DNA from: Fimenecus sp052298855
GTDB taxonomy: Bacteria > Bacillota > Clostridia > Oscillospirales > Acutalibacteraceae
Assembly (NCBI GenBank): GCA_052298855.1
Contig: DAVZXP010000001.1
Coordinates: 124,001-188,000, forward strand
Direction: 5' to 3'
Length of the DNA: 64,000 nt
Part shown: one piece after another, positions 7,376 through 15,823 of the stretch
How positions within the stretch are numbered: the first letter of the stretch is position 1
Layout: every line of letters starts with the position of its first letter
The notes under the pieces: model-generated
Told to the model about the DNA's origin: nothing
Database searches by the model: none
Seen by the model: only the letters and a program-made list of their open reading frames with translations
Position numbers and translations under genes: made by a program

Positions 7376-8472
7376 TTACCAATTTTTGTCTGTGTACGGT
7401 GTATCTTCAACACCATCAGCCTTTAGATTTTCCACCATATGGTCAAGTTTACCTTTCCACATTTTCTTAAACCACTTTGTGTGCCCGAACCATTTTACAA
7501 AAGTAGGACTTACAGCATAGTACATTCTTATAAATGCTCTGCCATACCAAGTCTCTGCAAGTGTATAATCACGATAGCGACGAAGAGTCCAAACCTGCGG
7601 ACAGTCATAAGAGCCATATACACAGGTTGCAACATAACAACCGCCACTAGAGTTGCTATCTGTATTGCTATTTGACGGTGTTTCAAAAGTTGGATCAAGT
7701 TCATTGAGCTTTTTCGCGCATTCATCTCTATACACATCACTAAAAAAATAATCCGGCGAGCTGTATTCAGGAGAGAAAGACATACTAGTTATTTGATATT
7801 TATCTTGCCTGATGATAAGTAGACACTTTTTACAAACACTTTCTTCGATTTTATTGTTTATTAAAAAATCCTCAAGTTTGTTTTCGGCTGACCTGAATAC
7901 ATAATCTATATATACGGTTTTGTCACAAACAATTTCACGCCTGTTACGGTATCTTTCCTCACGTTCTTTTATTTTTTCAAGCTTTAGAACAAGCCTCGGT
8001 TCAATATTGTCTAACTCTCTTAACCACGCTTTATTCGATTTACCGTCTGCCATAAGCTTAGAAGAAAATATTTCGGTTATTGCCGTAACTCTTGAATTAG
8101 CTTCGTCAGTACTACAATTTTTAATTGCCATTTCGTATGCAATAGGAGTATCTGGCCTAATTGCGTGTAGTATGTTGTTGCCATTTTATTATCGAAGTCA
8201 AGGAAATATGAATAAAAATACGCTTTCCAGTCATTAGGATCTTCTTCAAGTATTTGGTTATAACATTTTATAGCAAGCTTATAATCGTTAACTTTAATAG
8301 CGTTTTCAGCTCTAAGATGAAGATTGGTTAATTTTTTTGTGTTATCAATTTCAATCATCATTTTTTTTGCTTCTTCTACCGAATACTTCATTCCACAGTT
8401 TTGGCAAACAAAAGCACCATCCTGTTTCATCAAATCTGTGCCGCCGCACATTTCACAAGTTAATTGTTTCAT
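7376..8472 (-). pseudogene. zinc-ribbon / Cys-rich C-terminal domain protein, frameshifted
   Basis: Two reading frames together make one protein. The 5' part (8472 down to about 8190) starts MKQLTCEMCGGTDLMKQDG with a CxxC...CxxC zinc ribbon, then VEEAKKMMIE and a TPR-like stretch. The 3' part (about 8183 down to 7376) ends in a Cys-containing domain GGCYVATCVYGSYDCPQVW followed by LRRYRD, reminiscent of CFI-box C-terminal domains. The frames join in NKNGNNILHAIRP if one base is added to the TTTT run at 8184-8187. This is either a true disruption or a homopolymer sequencing error. AGGAG precedes the ATG. Proteins of this shape often accompany SPFH genes; function unknown. Confidence 0.75.
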
Positions 8473-8490
8473 AAAATTACTCCTCCAAAA

Positions 8491-8667
8491 TCATTTGTTT
8501 TTCTTTAATTTCAACATTTCTTCAATTGCGCTTTCAGGTATATGCCACGGACTGCCTTTTGAATCCTGTTCTGCACCTTTTATTTTCCCCTCTCTGCATA
8601 ATTTTGAAATCGTATTTTGCTTTAGCCCCAATCTTTCAGCAGCTTCTTTTGTCCCGATAGTAGCCAT
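8491..8667 (-). CDS. small helix-turn-helix (excisionase/MerR-like) protein
   Basis: A 58-residue DNA-binding protein: MATIGTKEAAERLGLKQNTI is a winged-helix/excisionase-type HTH with recognition helix near residues 14-25, followed by KIKGAEQDSKGSPWHIPESA, the usual wing. Start at 8667 is set by AAGGAGGTC five bases upstream; the longer frame from 8688 begins in the spacer. It lies 18 bases ahead of the zinc-ribbon gene in the same direction, in the SPFH operon. It may regulate the operon or be a remnant of a mobile element. Confidence 0.75.
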   Translation of the reverse strand: MATIGTKEAAERLGLKQNTISKLCREGKIKGAEQDSKGSPWHIPESAIEEMLKLKKNK

Positions 8668-8693
8668 AATAGACCTCCTTCTTTTCAATAATT

Positions 8694-8720
8694 TACACTT
8701 ATTATTTCTTACCTTTACAA
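8694..8720. repeat. 27-bp direct repeat, copy 1
   Basis: This stretch matches 9391-9417 at 26 of 27 positions. Copy 2 encodes the last codons of the four-helix membrane protein (read on minus as VKARNNKCK), and copy 1 reads VKVRNNKCK with no gene attached. The pattern suggests that the segment holding the HEPN-like gene was inserted or duplicated between the membrane-protein gene and the HTH gene. Confidence 0.7.
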
Positions 8721-8751
8721 GTAAATTAGTGCATATTATAATTGCCGAATT

Positions 8752-8829
8752 TCAGATTGTCTGACCCTTTTCCACCTCAAGATTTCCGCCGCATATTTTA
8801 CATTTGAAAACTAACGTACCCCCCAACGC
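8752..8829 (-). pseudogene. zinc-ribbon gene fragment
   Basis: On the minus strand an open stretch reads TLVFKCKICGGNLEVEKGQT and stops at once. This is the usual first half of small zinc-ribbon proteins in which a second CxxC should follow. It has no ATG and ends before the second Cys pair, so it looks like a decayed 5' fragment left between the HEPN-like gene and the HTH gene. Confidence 0.4.
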
Positions 8830-8831
8830 AA

Positions 8832-9380
8832 CTACTTATTTCTTATTTTTGCACAAGCGCATTTACACATAACTTCTTTGGGAAATTCGAAAATATATTC
8901 ACTATCAAAATATAGTTTTCTAAATTCGGTACAAGATTTATATAAGCCATCAAGAAGAGCTTTACCCTCTAAAGCAGACGACTTGAATTTTTCATCAATT
9001 TTTTTATATGTATCCAAGCACAACAAATCGTGCATCATTTTATTTCGTTGATTAATCCAATTACTGATTTCATCTAATTGTCCAATAGAAAATGACTCAG
9101 ATATGCAAGAAACGCCACTTTCACAAAGGCGCTTTACGCAAGCTATTTTAGTTCTTATAGACAATTCGTTGTTATCTTTTTTGCATTTTCCTTTACAATA
9201 ATCGCATTGGTTTTTATATTTACACAGCACGCGAAAAAAGCGATTTTCCATACAAGAATAAATTAGCCAAGAAGCTTCAATATATCTTTTTTCGCAAATT
9301 GCAACTTCAATTTTATCAATAAAGAACTGGTGCATATCAACCATTTCAAATCTTGTTTCTTTATCTTCAACACTATTCAT
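8832..9380 (-). CDS. Cys-rich protein with HEPN-like motif
   Basis: A 182-residue soluble, mostly helical protein of unknown family. A cysteine cluster (CKYKNQCDYCKGKCKKDN, about residues 53-70) could bind metal. The stretch ISNWINQRNKMMHDLLCLD contains R-N-x3-H (Rx4H), the signature of HEPN RNase-type domains, and helices on either side fit that fold. The CKCACAKIRNK end adds more cysteines. Its ATG overlaps the stop of the upstream membrane-protein gene (ATGA) and AAGGTG precedes it, so the two are translationally coupled. It could be a ribonuclease-type effector or simply a HEPN scaffold protein. Confidence 0.55.
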   Translation of the reverse strand: MNSVEDKETRFEMVDMHQFFIDKIEVAICEKRYIEASWLIYSCMENRFFRVLCKYKNQCDYCKGKCKKDNNELSIRTKIACVKRLCESGVSCISESFSIGQLDEISNWINQRNKMMHDLLCLDTYKKIDEKFKSSALEGKALLDGLYKSCTEFRKLYFDSEYIFEFPKEVMCKCACAKIRNK

Positions 9381-10060
9381 TTTAACACCTTACACTTATT
9401 ATTTCTTGCCTTTACAAACACCGTGATTTCATTTGAAATGCTTTCTGCCAAATCGGCATTGTCCGAAGCGACGGCAGATGACAGCTCTGCCATTTTGTCC
9501 GCAATTTCCGCTTCTTCATGAGCCAATGCCTCGCTTGATATCGGGTCGGAATAACGCAGCGCTTCATATACCTTTTTGCAAGCCGATTTAACGCTTTCGC
9601 TTTTTGCGGAATTCATAAGATTTTGAGCGTCAACTGTTGTAAGCTTAATAAACTGCGTTTTCTCTTTAACCTTTTCGCCTACCTCGTCGACAATCTCCGC
9701 TGCCGCATTTGCTTTGAGAACGGAAATACACGTAAATGCTAAAATTAAATACTCGATAACGATAATAGCAACAACGGGAACGCTCGGTATAACCATACAA
9801 ACAGCACCGATTATCATTGATGCAACCATTCCGGTAAATGTAATGCTGATTACAGGAATGTTCAAGAACAAACGGTCAAGCTTTTCAGGCTTGAAGGAAA
9901 TTTTTGCACAAACAAGCTGAAGCAACATAGCGATTACACTTGTAATATATGCCGTCCAAAAGCTTGCGTTGTTCTTAAAGCCTACGGCAAAAGCCAAAAC
10001 ATTGTAAACTGCAAACAACAATGCCCACGAAACTGCATAAAACTTAAAATTCTTTTTCAT
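9377..10060 (-). CDS. four-helix membrane protein of the SPFH operon
   Basis: A 227-residue protein with four predicted transmembrane helices in its first half (AVSWALLFAVYNVLAFAVGF; WTAYITSVIAMLLQLVCAK; ISITFTGMVASMIIGAVCMV; VVAIIVIEYLILAFTCISVL) and a cytoplasmic helical tail rich in Ala/Glu/Ser. No family is named with confidence. Its position directly after an SPFH gene recalls the Bacillus ydjGHI membrane-stress locus, where a membrane protein partners the SPFH protein YdjI. The start at 10060 has GGGGTG upstream, and the gap to the SPFH gene is 13 bases. Its 3' end overlaps the next gene by ATGA and carries the repeat copy described at 9391-9417. Confidence 0.75.
   Translation of the reverse strand: MKKNFKFYAVSWALLFAVYNVLAFAVGFKNNASFWTAYITSVIAMLLQLVCAKISFKPEKLDRLFLNIPVISITFTGMVASMIIGAVCMVIPSVPVVAIIVIEYLILAFTCISVLKANAAAEIVDEVGEKVKEKTQFIKLTTVDAQNLMNSAKSESVKSACKKVYEALRYSDPISSEALAHEEAEIADKMAELSSAVASDNADLAESISNEITVFVKARNNKCKVLK
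9391..9417. repeat. 27-bp direct repeat, copy 2
   Basis: Partner of 8694-8720, differing at one base. It lies inside the final codons of the membrane-protein gene, so this is likely the ancestral copy. Confidence 0.7.
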
Positions 10061-10073
10061 AATTTTCACCCCA

Positions 10074-11207
10074 TTAAAGAATTGTTGAAAGCAACTGATT
10101 TTTAAGATTTTCAAATTCTTCGTCGGAAATCATTCCCGAATTTTTCATAATACTAAGCTTTTCAACCTTTGCTTTGAAAACTGCCATATCATCGGTCGGT
10201 TGCGATTGTGCAGGCTGCTCCGCTACGGTATTCATTGCTCCGTTTACGGCATTTCCGACAACCGAGCCTACCGCACCGCCAACGCCTGCCATTGTACCGA
10301 GTCCTACGCCCATATTGGTAAACTGTCCGACAGCCTCATTTTCGGCTACCTTTTCAGCAACCTCAAAGCCTCTTTCCTGTTGATATGTATAGCCCTCTTG
10401 CGCACGCTTTGTCGCTTGTGCTTTTGAATCAATTACAACCTTTTGTGCTTCAGTTTCGGCATTGATGATTTCTGTCTGCTGACGAAGCTTTGCCTCGGCA
10501 ATATCTGCATATTGTCTAAAGTGAAGTTCTTTGAATTTTTCATATTGTCTGTCGCCGTCCGGCTTTACAATCGTTGTTATGAAAAATCTTTCAAGGCTTA
10601 TACCGTAATCTGCAAAATCGGGGACGAGGAGATTGCGGATGTTCTCTGAAAATGCGGTAAGATTTTCGTCAATTTCAAAAATGTTTACCGCATTAGTTTT
10701 CATAACCTGTGCAATGTAGGTTTTAACTCTCGTCATAAGGAAAGCTCTGAAGAACTGCACAAGCTTTTCACGGCCTAAATATGTTTCCGTACCGACAAGC
10801 TTTAACAACAGCTTTCTGCTGTCCTCTACACGCAAGCTCATTTCGCCGCTTGCACCGATTGAAATCGGAAAGCCGTATGTCGGCTCAACATATTGAACTT
10901 TTGAGTCAGTTCCCCATTTAATTGCCATCTGTTCGGTTTTGTTAATGAAATAGACCTCGCAATGAAACGGAGTTTTACCGCCTGTGGGAATATTAAGAGC
11001 TTTTCCGATAAGCGGAATATTTTGTGTTTCAAGCGTATATCGACCTGCACCGAACAAGTCGAGCGCCTGACCGTTCATAAAAAATATTGCTTCTTGATTT
11101 TCGTGAACAATAAGCTGAGTGAGAGTGTTGAAATCCTCACACGGGTGCTTCCAAATAAATGTGCTGTTGTCACCTTCATATTTGATGATGTCTGCGATTT
11201 TGTTCAT
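10074..11207 (-). CDS. SPFH (band 7) domain protein with C-terminal SHOCT domain
   Basis: A 377-residue protein of the YdjI / 'virion core protein'-like SPFH group. The N-terminal block IADIIKYEGDNSTFIWKHP and VHENQEAIFFMNGQALDLFG lead into the SPFH core. A coiled-coil region follows (EAKLRQQTEIINAETEAQKV), then a Gly-rich stretch (GVGLGTMAGVGGAVGSVVG) and a terminal SHOCT motif (NSGMISDEEFENLKNQLL). The Bacillus YdjI protein acts in membrane stress, recruiting PspA to a membrane complex; no PspA is seen here. Start at 11207 is set by GGGGGA upstream. A hairpin plus T-run stands 25 bases ahead of the start. Confidence 0.88.
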   Translation of the reverse strand: MNKIADIIKYEGDNSTFIWKHPCEDFNTLTQLIVHENQEAIFFMNGQALDLFGAGRYTLETQNIPLIGKALNIPTGGKTPFHCEVYFINKTEQMAIKWGTDSKVQYVEPTYGFPISIGASGEMSLRVEDSRKLLLKLVGTETYLGREKLVQFFRAFLMTRVKTYIAQVMKTNAVNIFEIDENLTAFSENIRNLLVPDFADYGISLERFFITTIVKPDGDRQYEKFKELHFRQYADIAEAKLRQQTEIINAETEAQKVVIDSKAQATKRAQEGYTYQQERGFEVAEKVAENEAVGQFTNMGVGLGTMAGVGGAVGSVVGNAVNGAMNTVAEQPAQSQPTDDMAVFKAKVEKLSIMKNSGMISDEEFENLKNQLLSTIL

Positions 11208-11224
11208 ATACAATTCCCCCATAA

Positions 11225-11256
11225 TAAAAAATCCACAGGGCAGACTTGCCCTGTGG
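11225..11256 (-). terminator. terminator or attenuator in the SPFH leader
   Basis: A perfect 10-bp stem CCACAGGGCA / TGCCCTGTGG (11233-11256) is followed, reading on the minus strand, by ATTTTTTATTATGGGG. It lies between the repeat-containing leader ORF and the SPFH start codon, in the same direction as both, so it could act as an attenuator of the SPFH operon. Confidence 0.8.
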
Positions 11257-11279
11257 TCAAATATAGCAATTATTGAATT

Positions 11280-11381
<102 letters not shown>

Positions 11382-11449
11382 CCTTTTGCACCCCTTTGTC
11401 AATATATATTAAAATATTACCATAAATTTTTACAAATTTCAACATTATA

Positions 11450-11635
11450 AGTGCTTTTTGCGATATGTTTTCACTCCATCATCAGGGAGTAGAACTTCTC
11501 GGACAACTACATATAAAAATAGCGATGATAGCAAGCCCGCCCTGCTCTCGGATTATATAATCGGTAAAAGCGTATATTAGCATTTTCTCTTCTAATCCAC
11601 CGTTTTATTTTGAATTAAACGGTGGATTTTTATTT
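11450..11635 (+). ncRNA. candidate small RNA or leader ending in an intrinsic terminator
   Basis: This stretch has no plausible ORF but ends in a perfect 12-bp terminator stem (AATCCACCGTTT / AAACGGTGGATT at 11594-11628) followed by TTTTTATTTATTT, usable only on the plus strand. No plus-strand gene lies upstream, so something short must be terminated here. Upstream are CATCATC and GATGAT, which can pair, and a GGGAGTAG element that faintly recalls yybP-ykoY leaders but is not a convincing match. The boundaries are guesses. Confidence 0.4.
11594..11635 (+). terminator. strong plus-strand terminator without an upstream gene
   Basis: A 12-bp perfect stem with a T-rich tail. It separates the minus-strand SPFH leader from the fructose operon. 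Confidence 0.9.
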
Positions 11636-11780
11636 ATTTCATCGCATAATTTTATGCGTGTTTTTATGATTAAAAAAGTTAAAACGTGCAAAAGTGTGCA
11701 TTTGCAGTTTGATATTATTGCATATTTAACAACAAAAAGGGCAAGTTATAAGTATAATCGCCGATTTTGTTTGCACACTA

Positions 11781-11809
11781 TTGACGGTATTTGAGCGTTT
11801 TTGTATAAT
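11781..11809 (+). promoter_or_regulatory. promoter of the fructose operon
   Basis: TTGACG (11781-11786), a 17-base spacer and TATAAT (11804-11809) make a near-consensus housekeeping promoter 35 bases before the fruR start. GTGTGCA and TGCACAC (at about 11693 and 11772) form a distant inverted pair upstream that could serve as repressor sites. Confidence 0.85.
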
Positions 11810-11843
11810 TAAGGCATAAAAGAGAGATATCGGAGGTGTGAAT

Positions 11844-12593
11844 ATGCTTACAACCGACAGGAGAACGCAGATACTTGAAATTCTGCGTCAAAACGGCTCG
11901 GTTACCGTTTCAGGGCTTGCCGAAAAATTTGAAACAAGCGAATCTACGATAAGACGTGACCTTTTGGCTCTTTCTCAACTCGGAAAAATAAATAAGGTTC
12001 ACGGCGGAGCAACTGCTCTCGGTCAGGAATATCTCCACAACGAGGAGGATTTCAACGAAAAATCGCTTCTGAACATAACCGAAAAGGAAGAGATTGCAAA
12101 ATATGCCGCTTCGCAGATAAACGATGACGATTTTGTTTTCATAGATGCAGGCACGACAACCTTTCTTATGACGAAATATATAACCGCTTACAGGGCGACC
12201 TATGTAACCAACGGAATTGCCCACGCAAAGGAGCTGACAGCCAAAGGCTGCAAGGTTTTTGTTATCGGCGGCGAATTAAAAAGCACAACCGAGGCAATCA
12301 TAGGCTTAGTGGCCGCTTCAAATCTTCAAAAATACAATTTTTCAAAGGCATTTATCGGAACAAACGGAGTCAGCGAAAAACAGGGCTTTACAACACCCGA
12401 CACCGAAGAGGCAATGCTAAAGGCGGTTGCAATGGAACGAAGCTTTGTAACCTATGTGCTTTGCGACCACACAAAATTCGGCAAGGTCTCGGCTGTATCA
12501 TTCTCGCCTGTTGCGGCGGCTTGTATAGTCTGCGACAAATGCGACGACGAACAGCTTAAATCAAAGACAGTAGTGAAAGAGGTGACTGCATAA
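11844..12593 (+). CDS. fruR: DeoR-family repressor of the fructose operon
   Basis: A 249-residue regulator. The N-terminal DeoR-type HTH (RRTQILEILRQNGSVTVSGL, ESTIRRDLLALSQLGKINKV, HGGA) is followed by the DeoRC sugar-phosphate sensor domain (IDAGTTTFLMTKYI, VTNGIAHA, VIGGELKSTTEAIIG, FIGTNGVS, CDHTKFGKVS). In fru operons this repressor senses fructose-1-phosphate. The ATG at 11844 is preferred over the GTG at 11838 because GGAGGTG is correctly spaced. Its stop codon overlaps the fruK start by one base (TAATG). Confidence 0.92.
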   Translation: MLTTDRRTQILEILRQNGSVTVSGLAEKFETSESTIRRDLLALSQLGKINKVHGGATALGQEYLHNEEDFNEKSLLNITEKEEIAKYAASQINDDDFVFIDAGTTTFLMTKYITAYRATYVTNGIAHAKELTAKGCKVFVIGGELKSTTEAIIGLVAASNLQKYNFSKAFIGTNGVSEKQGFTTPDTEEAMLKAVAMERSFVTYVLCDHTKFGKVSAVSFSPVAAACIVCDKCDDEQLKSKTVVKEVTA

Positions 12594-13501
12594 TGGTTTA
12601 CACCGTAACTCTCAATCCGGCTCTTGACTATGTGATGAAGCTTAAAAATCTTCGAACCGACGACATAAACCGCACGGACGGCGAAGAGATTTATTACGGC
12701 GGCAAGGGTATCAATGTTTCCGTCATTCTCACACAGCTCGACATCCCCAACACAGCTCTCGGCTTTCTCGGCGGATTTACGGGAAAAAAGCTTGAGGAAA
12801 TGCTAAAGTCAGACGGTATCAGCTGCGATTTCAATTACCTTAAAAGCGGCGATACAAGAATAAACGTCAAAATCAAAGCCGACAAGGAAATCGACCTCAA
12901 CGCCTGCGGTCCCGAAATTACACAAGAGGATATGCAGAGCATCCTCAAAAAGCTTGACGGCATAAAGGACGGAGATTATCTCATACTTGCAGGCTCTATC
13001 CCGAAAACTCTCCCCGACGACATTTACGAACGTATGCTCGAAAGCGTCAGCGACAGAAAAGTAAACTGCGTGGTTGACGCAACGGGCGATTTGCTCAAAA
13101 ACGTACTCAAATACAGACCGTTTTTGATAAAGCCGAATCATCATGAGCTCGGAGACTTGTTCTCGGTCGAAATAAAGAGTGATGACGACATTGTGAAATA
13201 TTCGAAAAAGCTTCAGGAAATGGGTGCTAAAAACGTACTTGTTTCAATGGCAAAGGACGGCGCAATGCTCACGGACGAAAACGGAAACGTTCACAAGATA
13301 GGCAACGCAAAGGGCAAGCTTGTAAACTCCGTCGGCTGCGGTGACAGTATGGTAGCAGGTTTTGTTGCAGGATATATCAGAACCGCCGACTACTCCTACG
13401 CTTTAAGGCTCGGCTCGGCTTGCGGAAACGCAACAGCTTTTTCGGAAAAGCTTGCATCACGTGAGGAAATCGAATGCGTCTTTAACGCAGAATATAAATA
13501 A
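12593..13501 (+). CDS. fruK: 1-phosphofructokinase
   Basis: A 302-residue PfkB-family kinase that phosphorylates fructose-1-phosphate to fructose-1,6-bisphosphate. It has VYTVTLNPALDYVM at the N-terminus, the substrate-binding YYGGKGINVS, LAGSIPKTLP, and the C-terminal PfkB signature VNSVGCGDSMVAGFVAGY with the catalytic Asp. It lies between the DeoR repressor and the fructose PTS transporter, which supports the assignment over 6-phosphofructokinase or tagatose-6-phosphate kinase. Coupled to fruR by a one-base overlap. Confidence 0.95.
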   Translation: MVYTVTLNPALDYVMKLKNLRTDDINRTDGEEIYYGGKGINVSVILTQLDIPNTALGFLGGFTGKKLEEMLKSDGISCDFNYLKSGDTRINVKIKADKEIDLNACGPEITQEDMQSILKKLDGIKDGDYLILAGSIPKTLPDDIYERMLESVSDRKVNCVVDATGDLLKNVLKYRPFLIKPNHHELGDLFSVEIKSDDDIVKYSKKLQEMGAKNVLVSMAKDGAMLTDENGNVHKIGNAKGKLVNSVGCGDSMVAGFVAGYIRTADYSYALRLGSACGNATAFSEKLASREEIECVFNAEYK

Positions 13502-13513
13502 GGAGGAATTCTT

Positions 13514-15463
13514 ATGAAAATCATCGACTTATTAAAAAAGGATGCGATTGCTCTTAATGTTTCTCTCGACAGTAAGCAAGAGGCAATCGACAAGCTGATT
13601 TCCCTGCACGAAAAAGCAGGAAACCTTGCAGACAGCGAAGCGTACAAAGAGGCTATCCTTGCAAGAGAGGCTCAGGGCTCAACAGCTATCGGCGAGGGAA
13701 TTGCCGTTCCGCACGCAAAATCGGACAGCGTAAAAGCTCCCGGTCTTTCGGCGATAACCGTTCCGAACGGCGTTGATTACGGCGCACCCGATTCCAAACC
13801 CTCAGACATCTTATTTATGATTGCTGCTCCCGTTGACGGAGATTTGCATCTTGAAATTCTCTCACGCCTTATGGTAATGCTTATGGAGCCTGAATTTTGC
13901 ACGGCTCTCCGCAACGCAAAATCAGCAGACGAATTTTTAGACATAATCGACAAAAAGGAAGCTGAGAAATATCCCGAAGAAGCGGCAAAGCCCGAATCAA
14001 AGCCTGAGGGCTACAGAATACTTGCCGTTACAGCTTGTCCGACAGGCATTGCTCATACCTATATGGCGGCAGAGGCACTTGAAAAGGCGGGTGAAAAATT
14101 AGGCTATCCGCTTAAAGCCGAAACAAACGGCTCGGGCGGCGCTAAAAACGTACTCACAAAAAAAGAAATCGCAGAATGTGACGGAATTATCATTGCCGCA
14201 GACAAAAATGTCGAAATGGCTCGTTTTGACGGCAAGCCCGTTGTAAAAACCTCGGTTTCAAACGGAATAAACAAGCCCGAAGAGCTTATCAAAAAAATCG
14301 TTGACGGTAAAGCATCTGTATATCACGCAGACGAAAGCGAAAAGCAGGCTGTTGATGACGACGAAAAGGAAAGCGGCTGGCACAAGCTTTATAAGCACCT
14401 TATGAACGGCGTTTCGCATATGCTTCCGTTCGTTGTCGGCGGCGGCGTTCTCATAGCACTCGGTTTCTTGTTTGACACTCTTGCAGGCAATGCGGATGTC
14501 GGCGGCACCTTTGGCTTCACAAGCCCCGTTGCGGCGGTCGTATTCTGGATAGGTAAGGCAGCCTTTGCGCTTATGCTCCCCATCCTTTCGGCTTATATCG
14601 CCTCTTCCATTGCAGACAGACCCGGCATTTTACCAGGTATGATCGGCGGTGTGTTTGCGTCAAGCGGCTACACATTCAGCTCACTTATTGAAAATCAAAA
14701 CCTTGTCGGAGATGACAAAGCAATATCGGGCTTCCTCGGTGCTCTGCTTGCAGGCTTCCTCGCAGGTATTGTAGTAAATCTCCTGAAAAAGGCGTTTTCC
14801 TGGCTTCCGAAATCAATGGACGGAATTAAACCCGTATTTATCTATCCCCTTTTAGGCACACTCGTTATGGGCTTGCTTATGTGCCTTATAAACCCCGTAA
14901 TCGGTGTCATTAACTCAAGTCTTTCCGCATTCCTCTCCTCGCTCGGCGATACAAGCAGAATACTTCTTTCAATCGTTCTTGCGGCAATGATGGCAACGGA
15001 TATGGGCGGCCCGTTCAACAAGGCGGCTTATGTCTTCGGCACGGCGGCAATAGCTGACGGCAACACTTGGATTATGGCGGCTGTTATGATCGGCGGTATG
15101 GTTCCCCCGATTGCAATCGCACTTTCAACAACCTTCAACAAGAAAAAATGGACATCCGAAGAACTCAAATCAGGTCCTGTAAACTATCTTATGGGATTAT
15201 GCTTTATTACGGAAGGCGCTATCCCCTACGCTGCTTCCGACCCGTTGAGAGTTATACCCTCTTGTATGGTAGGCTCTGCTGTTGCAGGCGCTCTTACATC
15301 ATTGTTTAACGTTGCTTGCCCTGCACCTCACGGCGGAATTTTCACATTCATAGTTTGCGACCATCCGCTTCTCTATATCGTAGCTCTTATCGCAGGCTCG
15401 GCAGTCGGAGCGTTGATGCTCGGACTTCTCAAAAAGAACCGTACAGAAGCCGTAAACAACTAA
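13514..15463 (+). CDS. fruA: PTS fructose transporter, fused IIABC
   Basis: A 649-residue fusion. EIIA occupies about residues 1-150 with the phospho-His site GIAVPHAKSDSV. EIIB occupies about 165-265 with the phospho-Cys loop ACPTGIAHTYMAAEALEKAG. The membrane EIIC domain runs from about 295 to the end (LPFVVGGGVLIALGFLFD; TDMGGPFNKAAYVFG; GAIPYAASDPLRVIP). It imports fructose as fructose-1-phosphate. AAGGAGGA precedes the ATG, 12 bases after fruK. All three domains look intact. Confidence 0.96.
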   Translation: MKIIDLLKKDAIALNVSLDSKQEAIDKLISLHEKAGNLADSEAYKEAILAREAQGSTAIGEGIAVPHAKSDSVKAPGLSAITVPNGVDYGAPDSKPSDILFMIAAPVDGDLHLEILSRLMVMLMEPEFCTALRNAKSADEFLDIIDKKEAEKYPEEAAKPESKPEGYRILAVTACPTGIAHTYMAAEALEKAGEKLGYPLKAETNGSGGAKNVLTKKEIAECDGIIIAADKNVEMARFDGKPVVKTSVSNGINKPEELIKKIVDGKASVYHADESEKQAVDDDEKESGWHKLYKHLMNGVSHMLPFVVGGGVLIALGFLFDTLAGNADVGGTFGFTSPVAAVVFWIGKAAFALMLPILSAYIASSIADRPGILPGMIGGVFASSGYTFSSLIENQNLVGDDKAISGFLGALLAGFLAGIVVNLLKKAFSWLPKSMDGIKPVFIYPLLGTLVMGLLMCLINPVIGVINSSLSAFLSSLGDTSRILLSIVLAAMMATDMGGPFNKAAYVFGTAAIADGNTWIMAAVMIGGMVPPIAIALSTTFNKKKWTSEELKSGPVNYLMGLCFITEGAIPYAASDPLRVIPSCMVGSAVAGALTSLFNVACPAPHGGIFTFIVCDHPLLYIVALIAGSAVGALMLGLLKKNRTEAVNN

Positions 15464-15473
15464 CCAAAAATAA

Positions 15474-15500
15474 TGCCGAGAGTCAAACAGGCTCTCGGCA
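15474..15500 (+). other. intercistronic hairpin between fruA and ptsH
   Basis: A 9-bp perfect stem TGCCGAGAG / CTCTCGGCA without a T-run. It could be an RNA-processing or stabilising element that sets different levels of transporter and HPr; it is not a typical terminator. Confidence 0.6.
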
Positions 15501-15524
15501 AGCATAAAAACAAGGAGAATTACC

Positions 15525-15791
15525 ATGGTACAGAAAACTTTTACAATTACTAATAAAATGGGACTTCATATGCGTCCTGCAAACACCTTTGTTACAGAAA
15601 TGTCTAAATTTTCTTCGAATGTTGATATAGTTTTCGGCGGCAAAAAAATCAACGGCAAGAGCATTATGAACATAATGGCAGGCTGTATCAAATGCGGAAG
15701 TGAAATTATTGTAGAATGCAACGGCGCAGACGAAAATGAAATGCTCAAAAAGGCCGAAGAGCTTATCACATCGGGTTTCGGCGAAGAATAA
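15525..15791 (+). CDS. ptsH: phosphocarrier protein HPr
   Basis: An 88-residue HPr. The active-site His lies in NKMGLHMRPANTFVTEMSKF (canonical GLHARPA, here Met for Ala), and the regulatory serine site of Gram-positive HPr reads INGKSIMNIMAG, so HPr kinase regulation remains possible. It transfers phosphate from enzyme I to EIIA domains. It sits between fruA and ptsI, so the general PTS proteins are made with the fructose operon. AAGGAGAA precedes the ATG. Confidence 0.95.
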   Translation: MVQKTFTITNKMGLHMRPANTFVTEMSKFSSNVDIVFGGKKINGKSIMNIMAGCIKCGSEIIVECNGADENEMLKKAEELITSGFGEE

Positions 15792-15823
15792 TATCGCTGC
15801 GGCTTAAAGAAAGGGTGAGTTTA

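Noticed and set aside
11477..11530. yybP-ykoY manganese riboswitch suggested by GGGAGTAG
   Set aside because: Only the short motif matches; the second conserved loop and a regulated metal gene are not evident, so only a generic RNA candidate is listed.
15474..15500. Terminator between fruA and ptsH
   Set aside because: The stem is strong but lacks a T-run, and ptsH has no promoter of its own that I can see.
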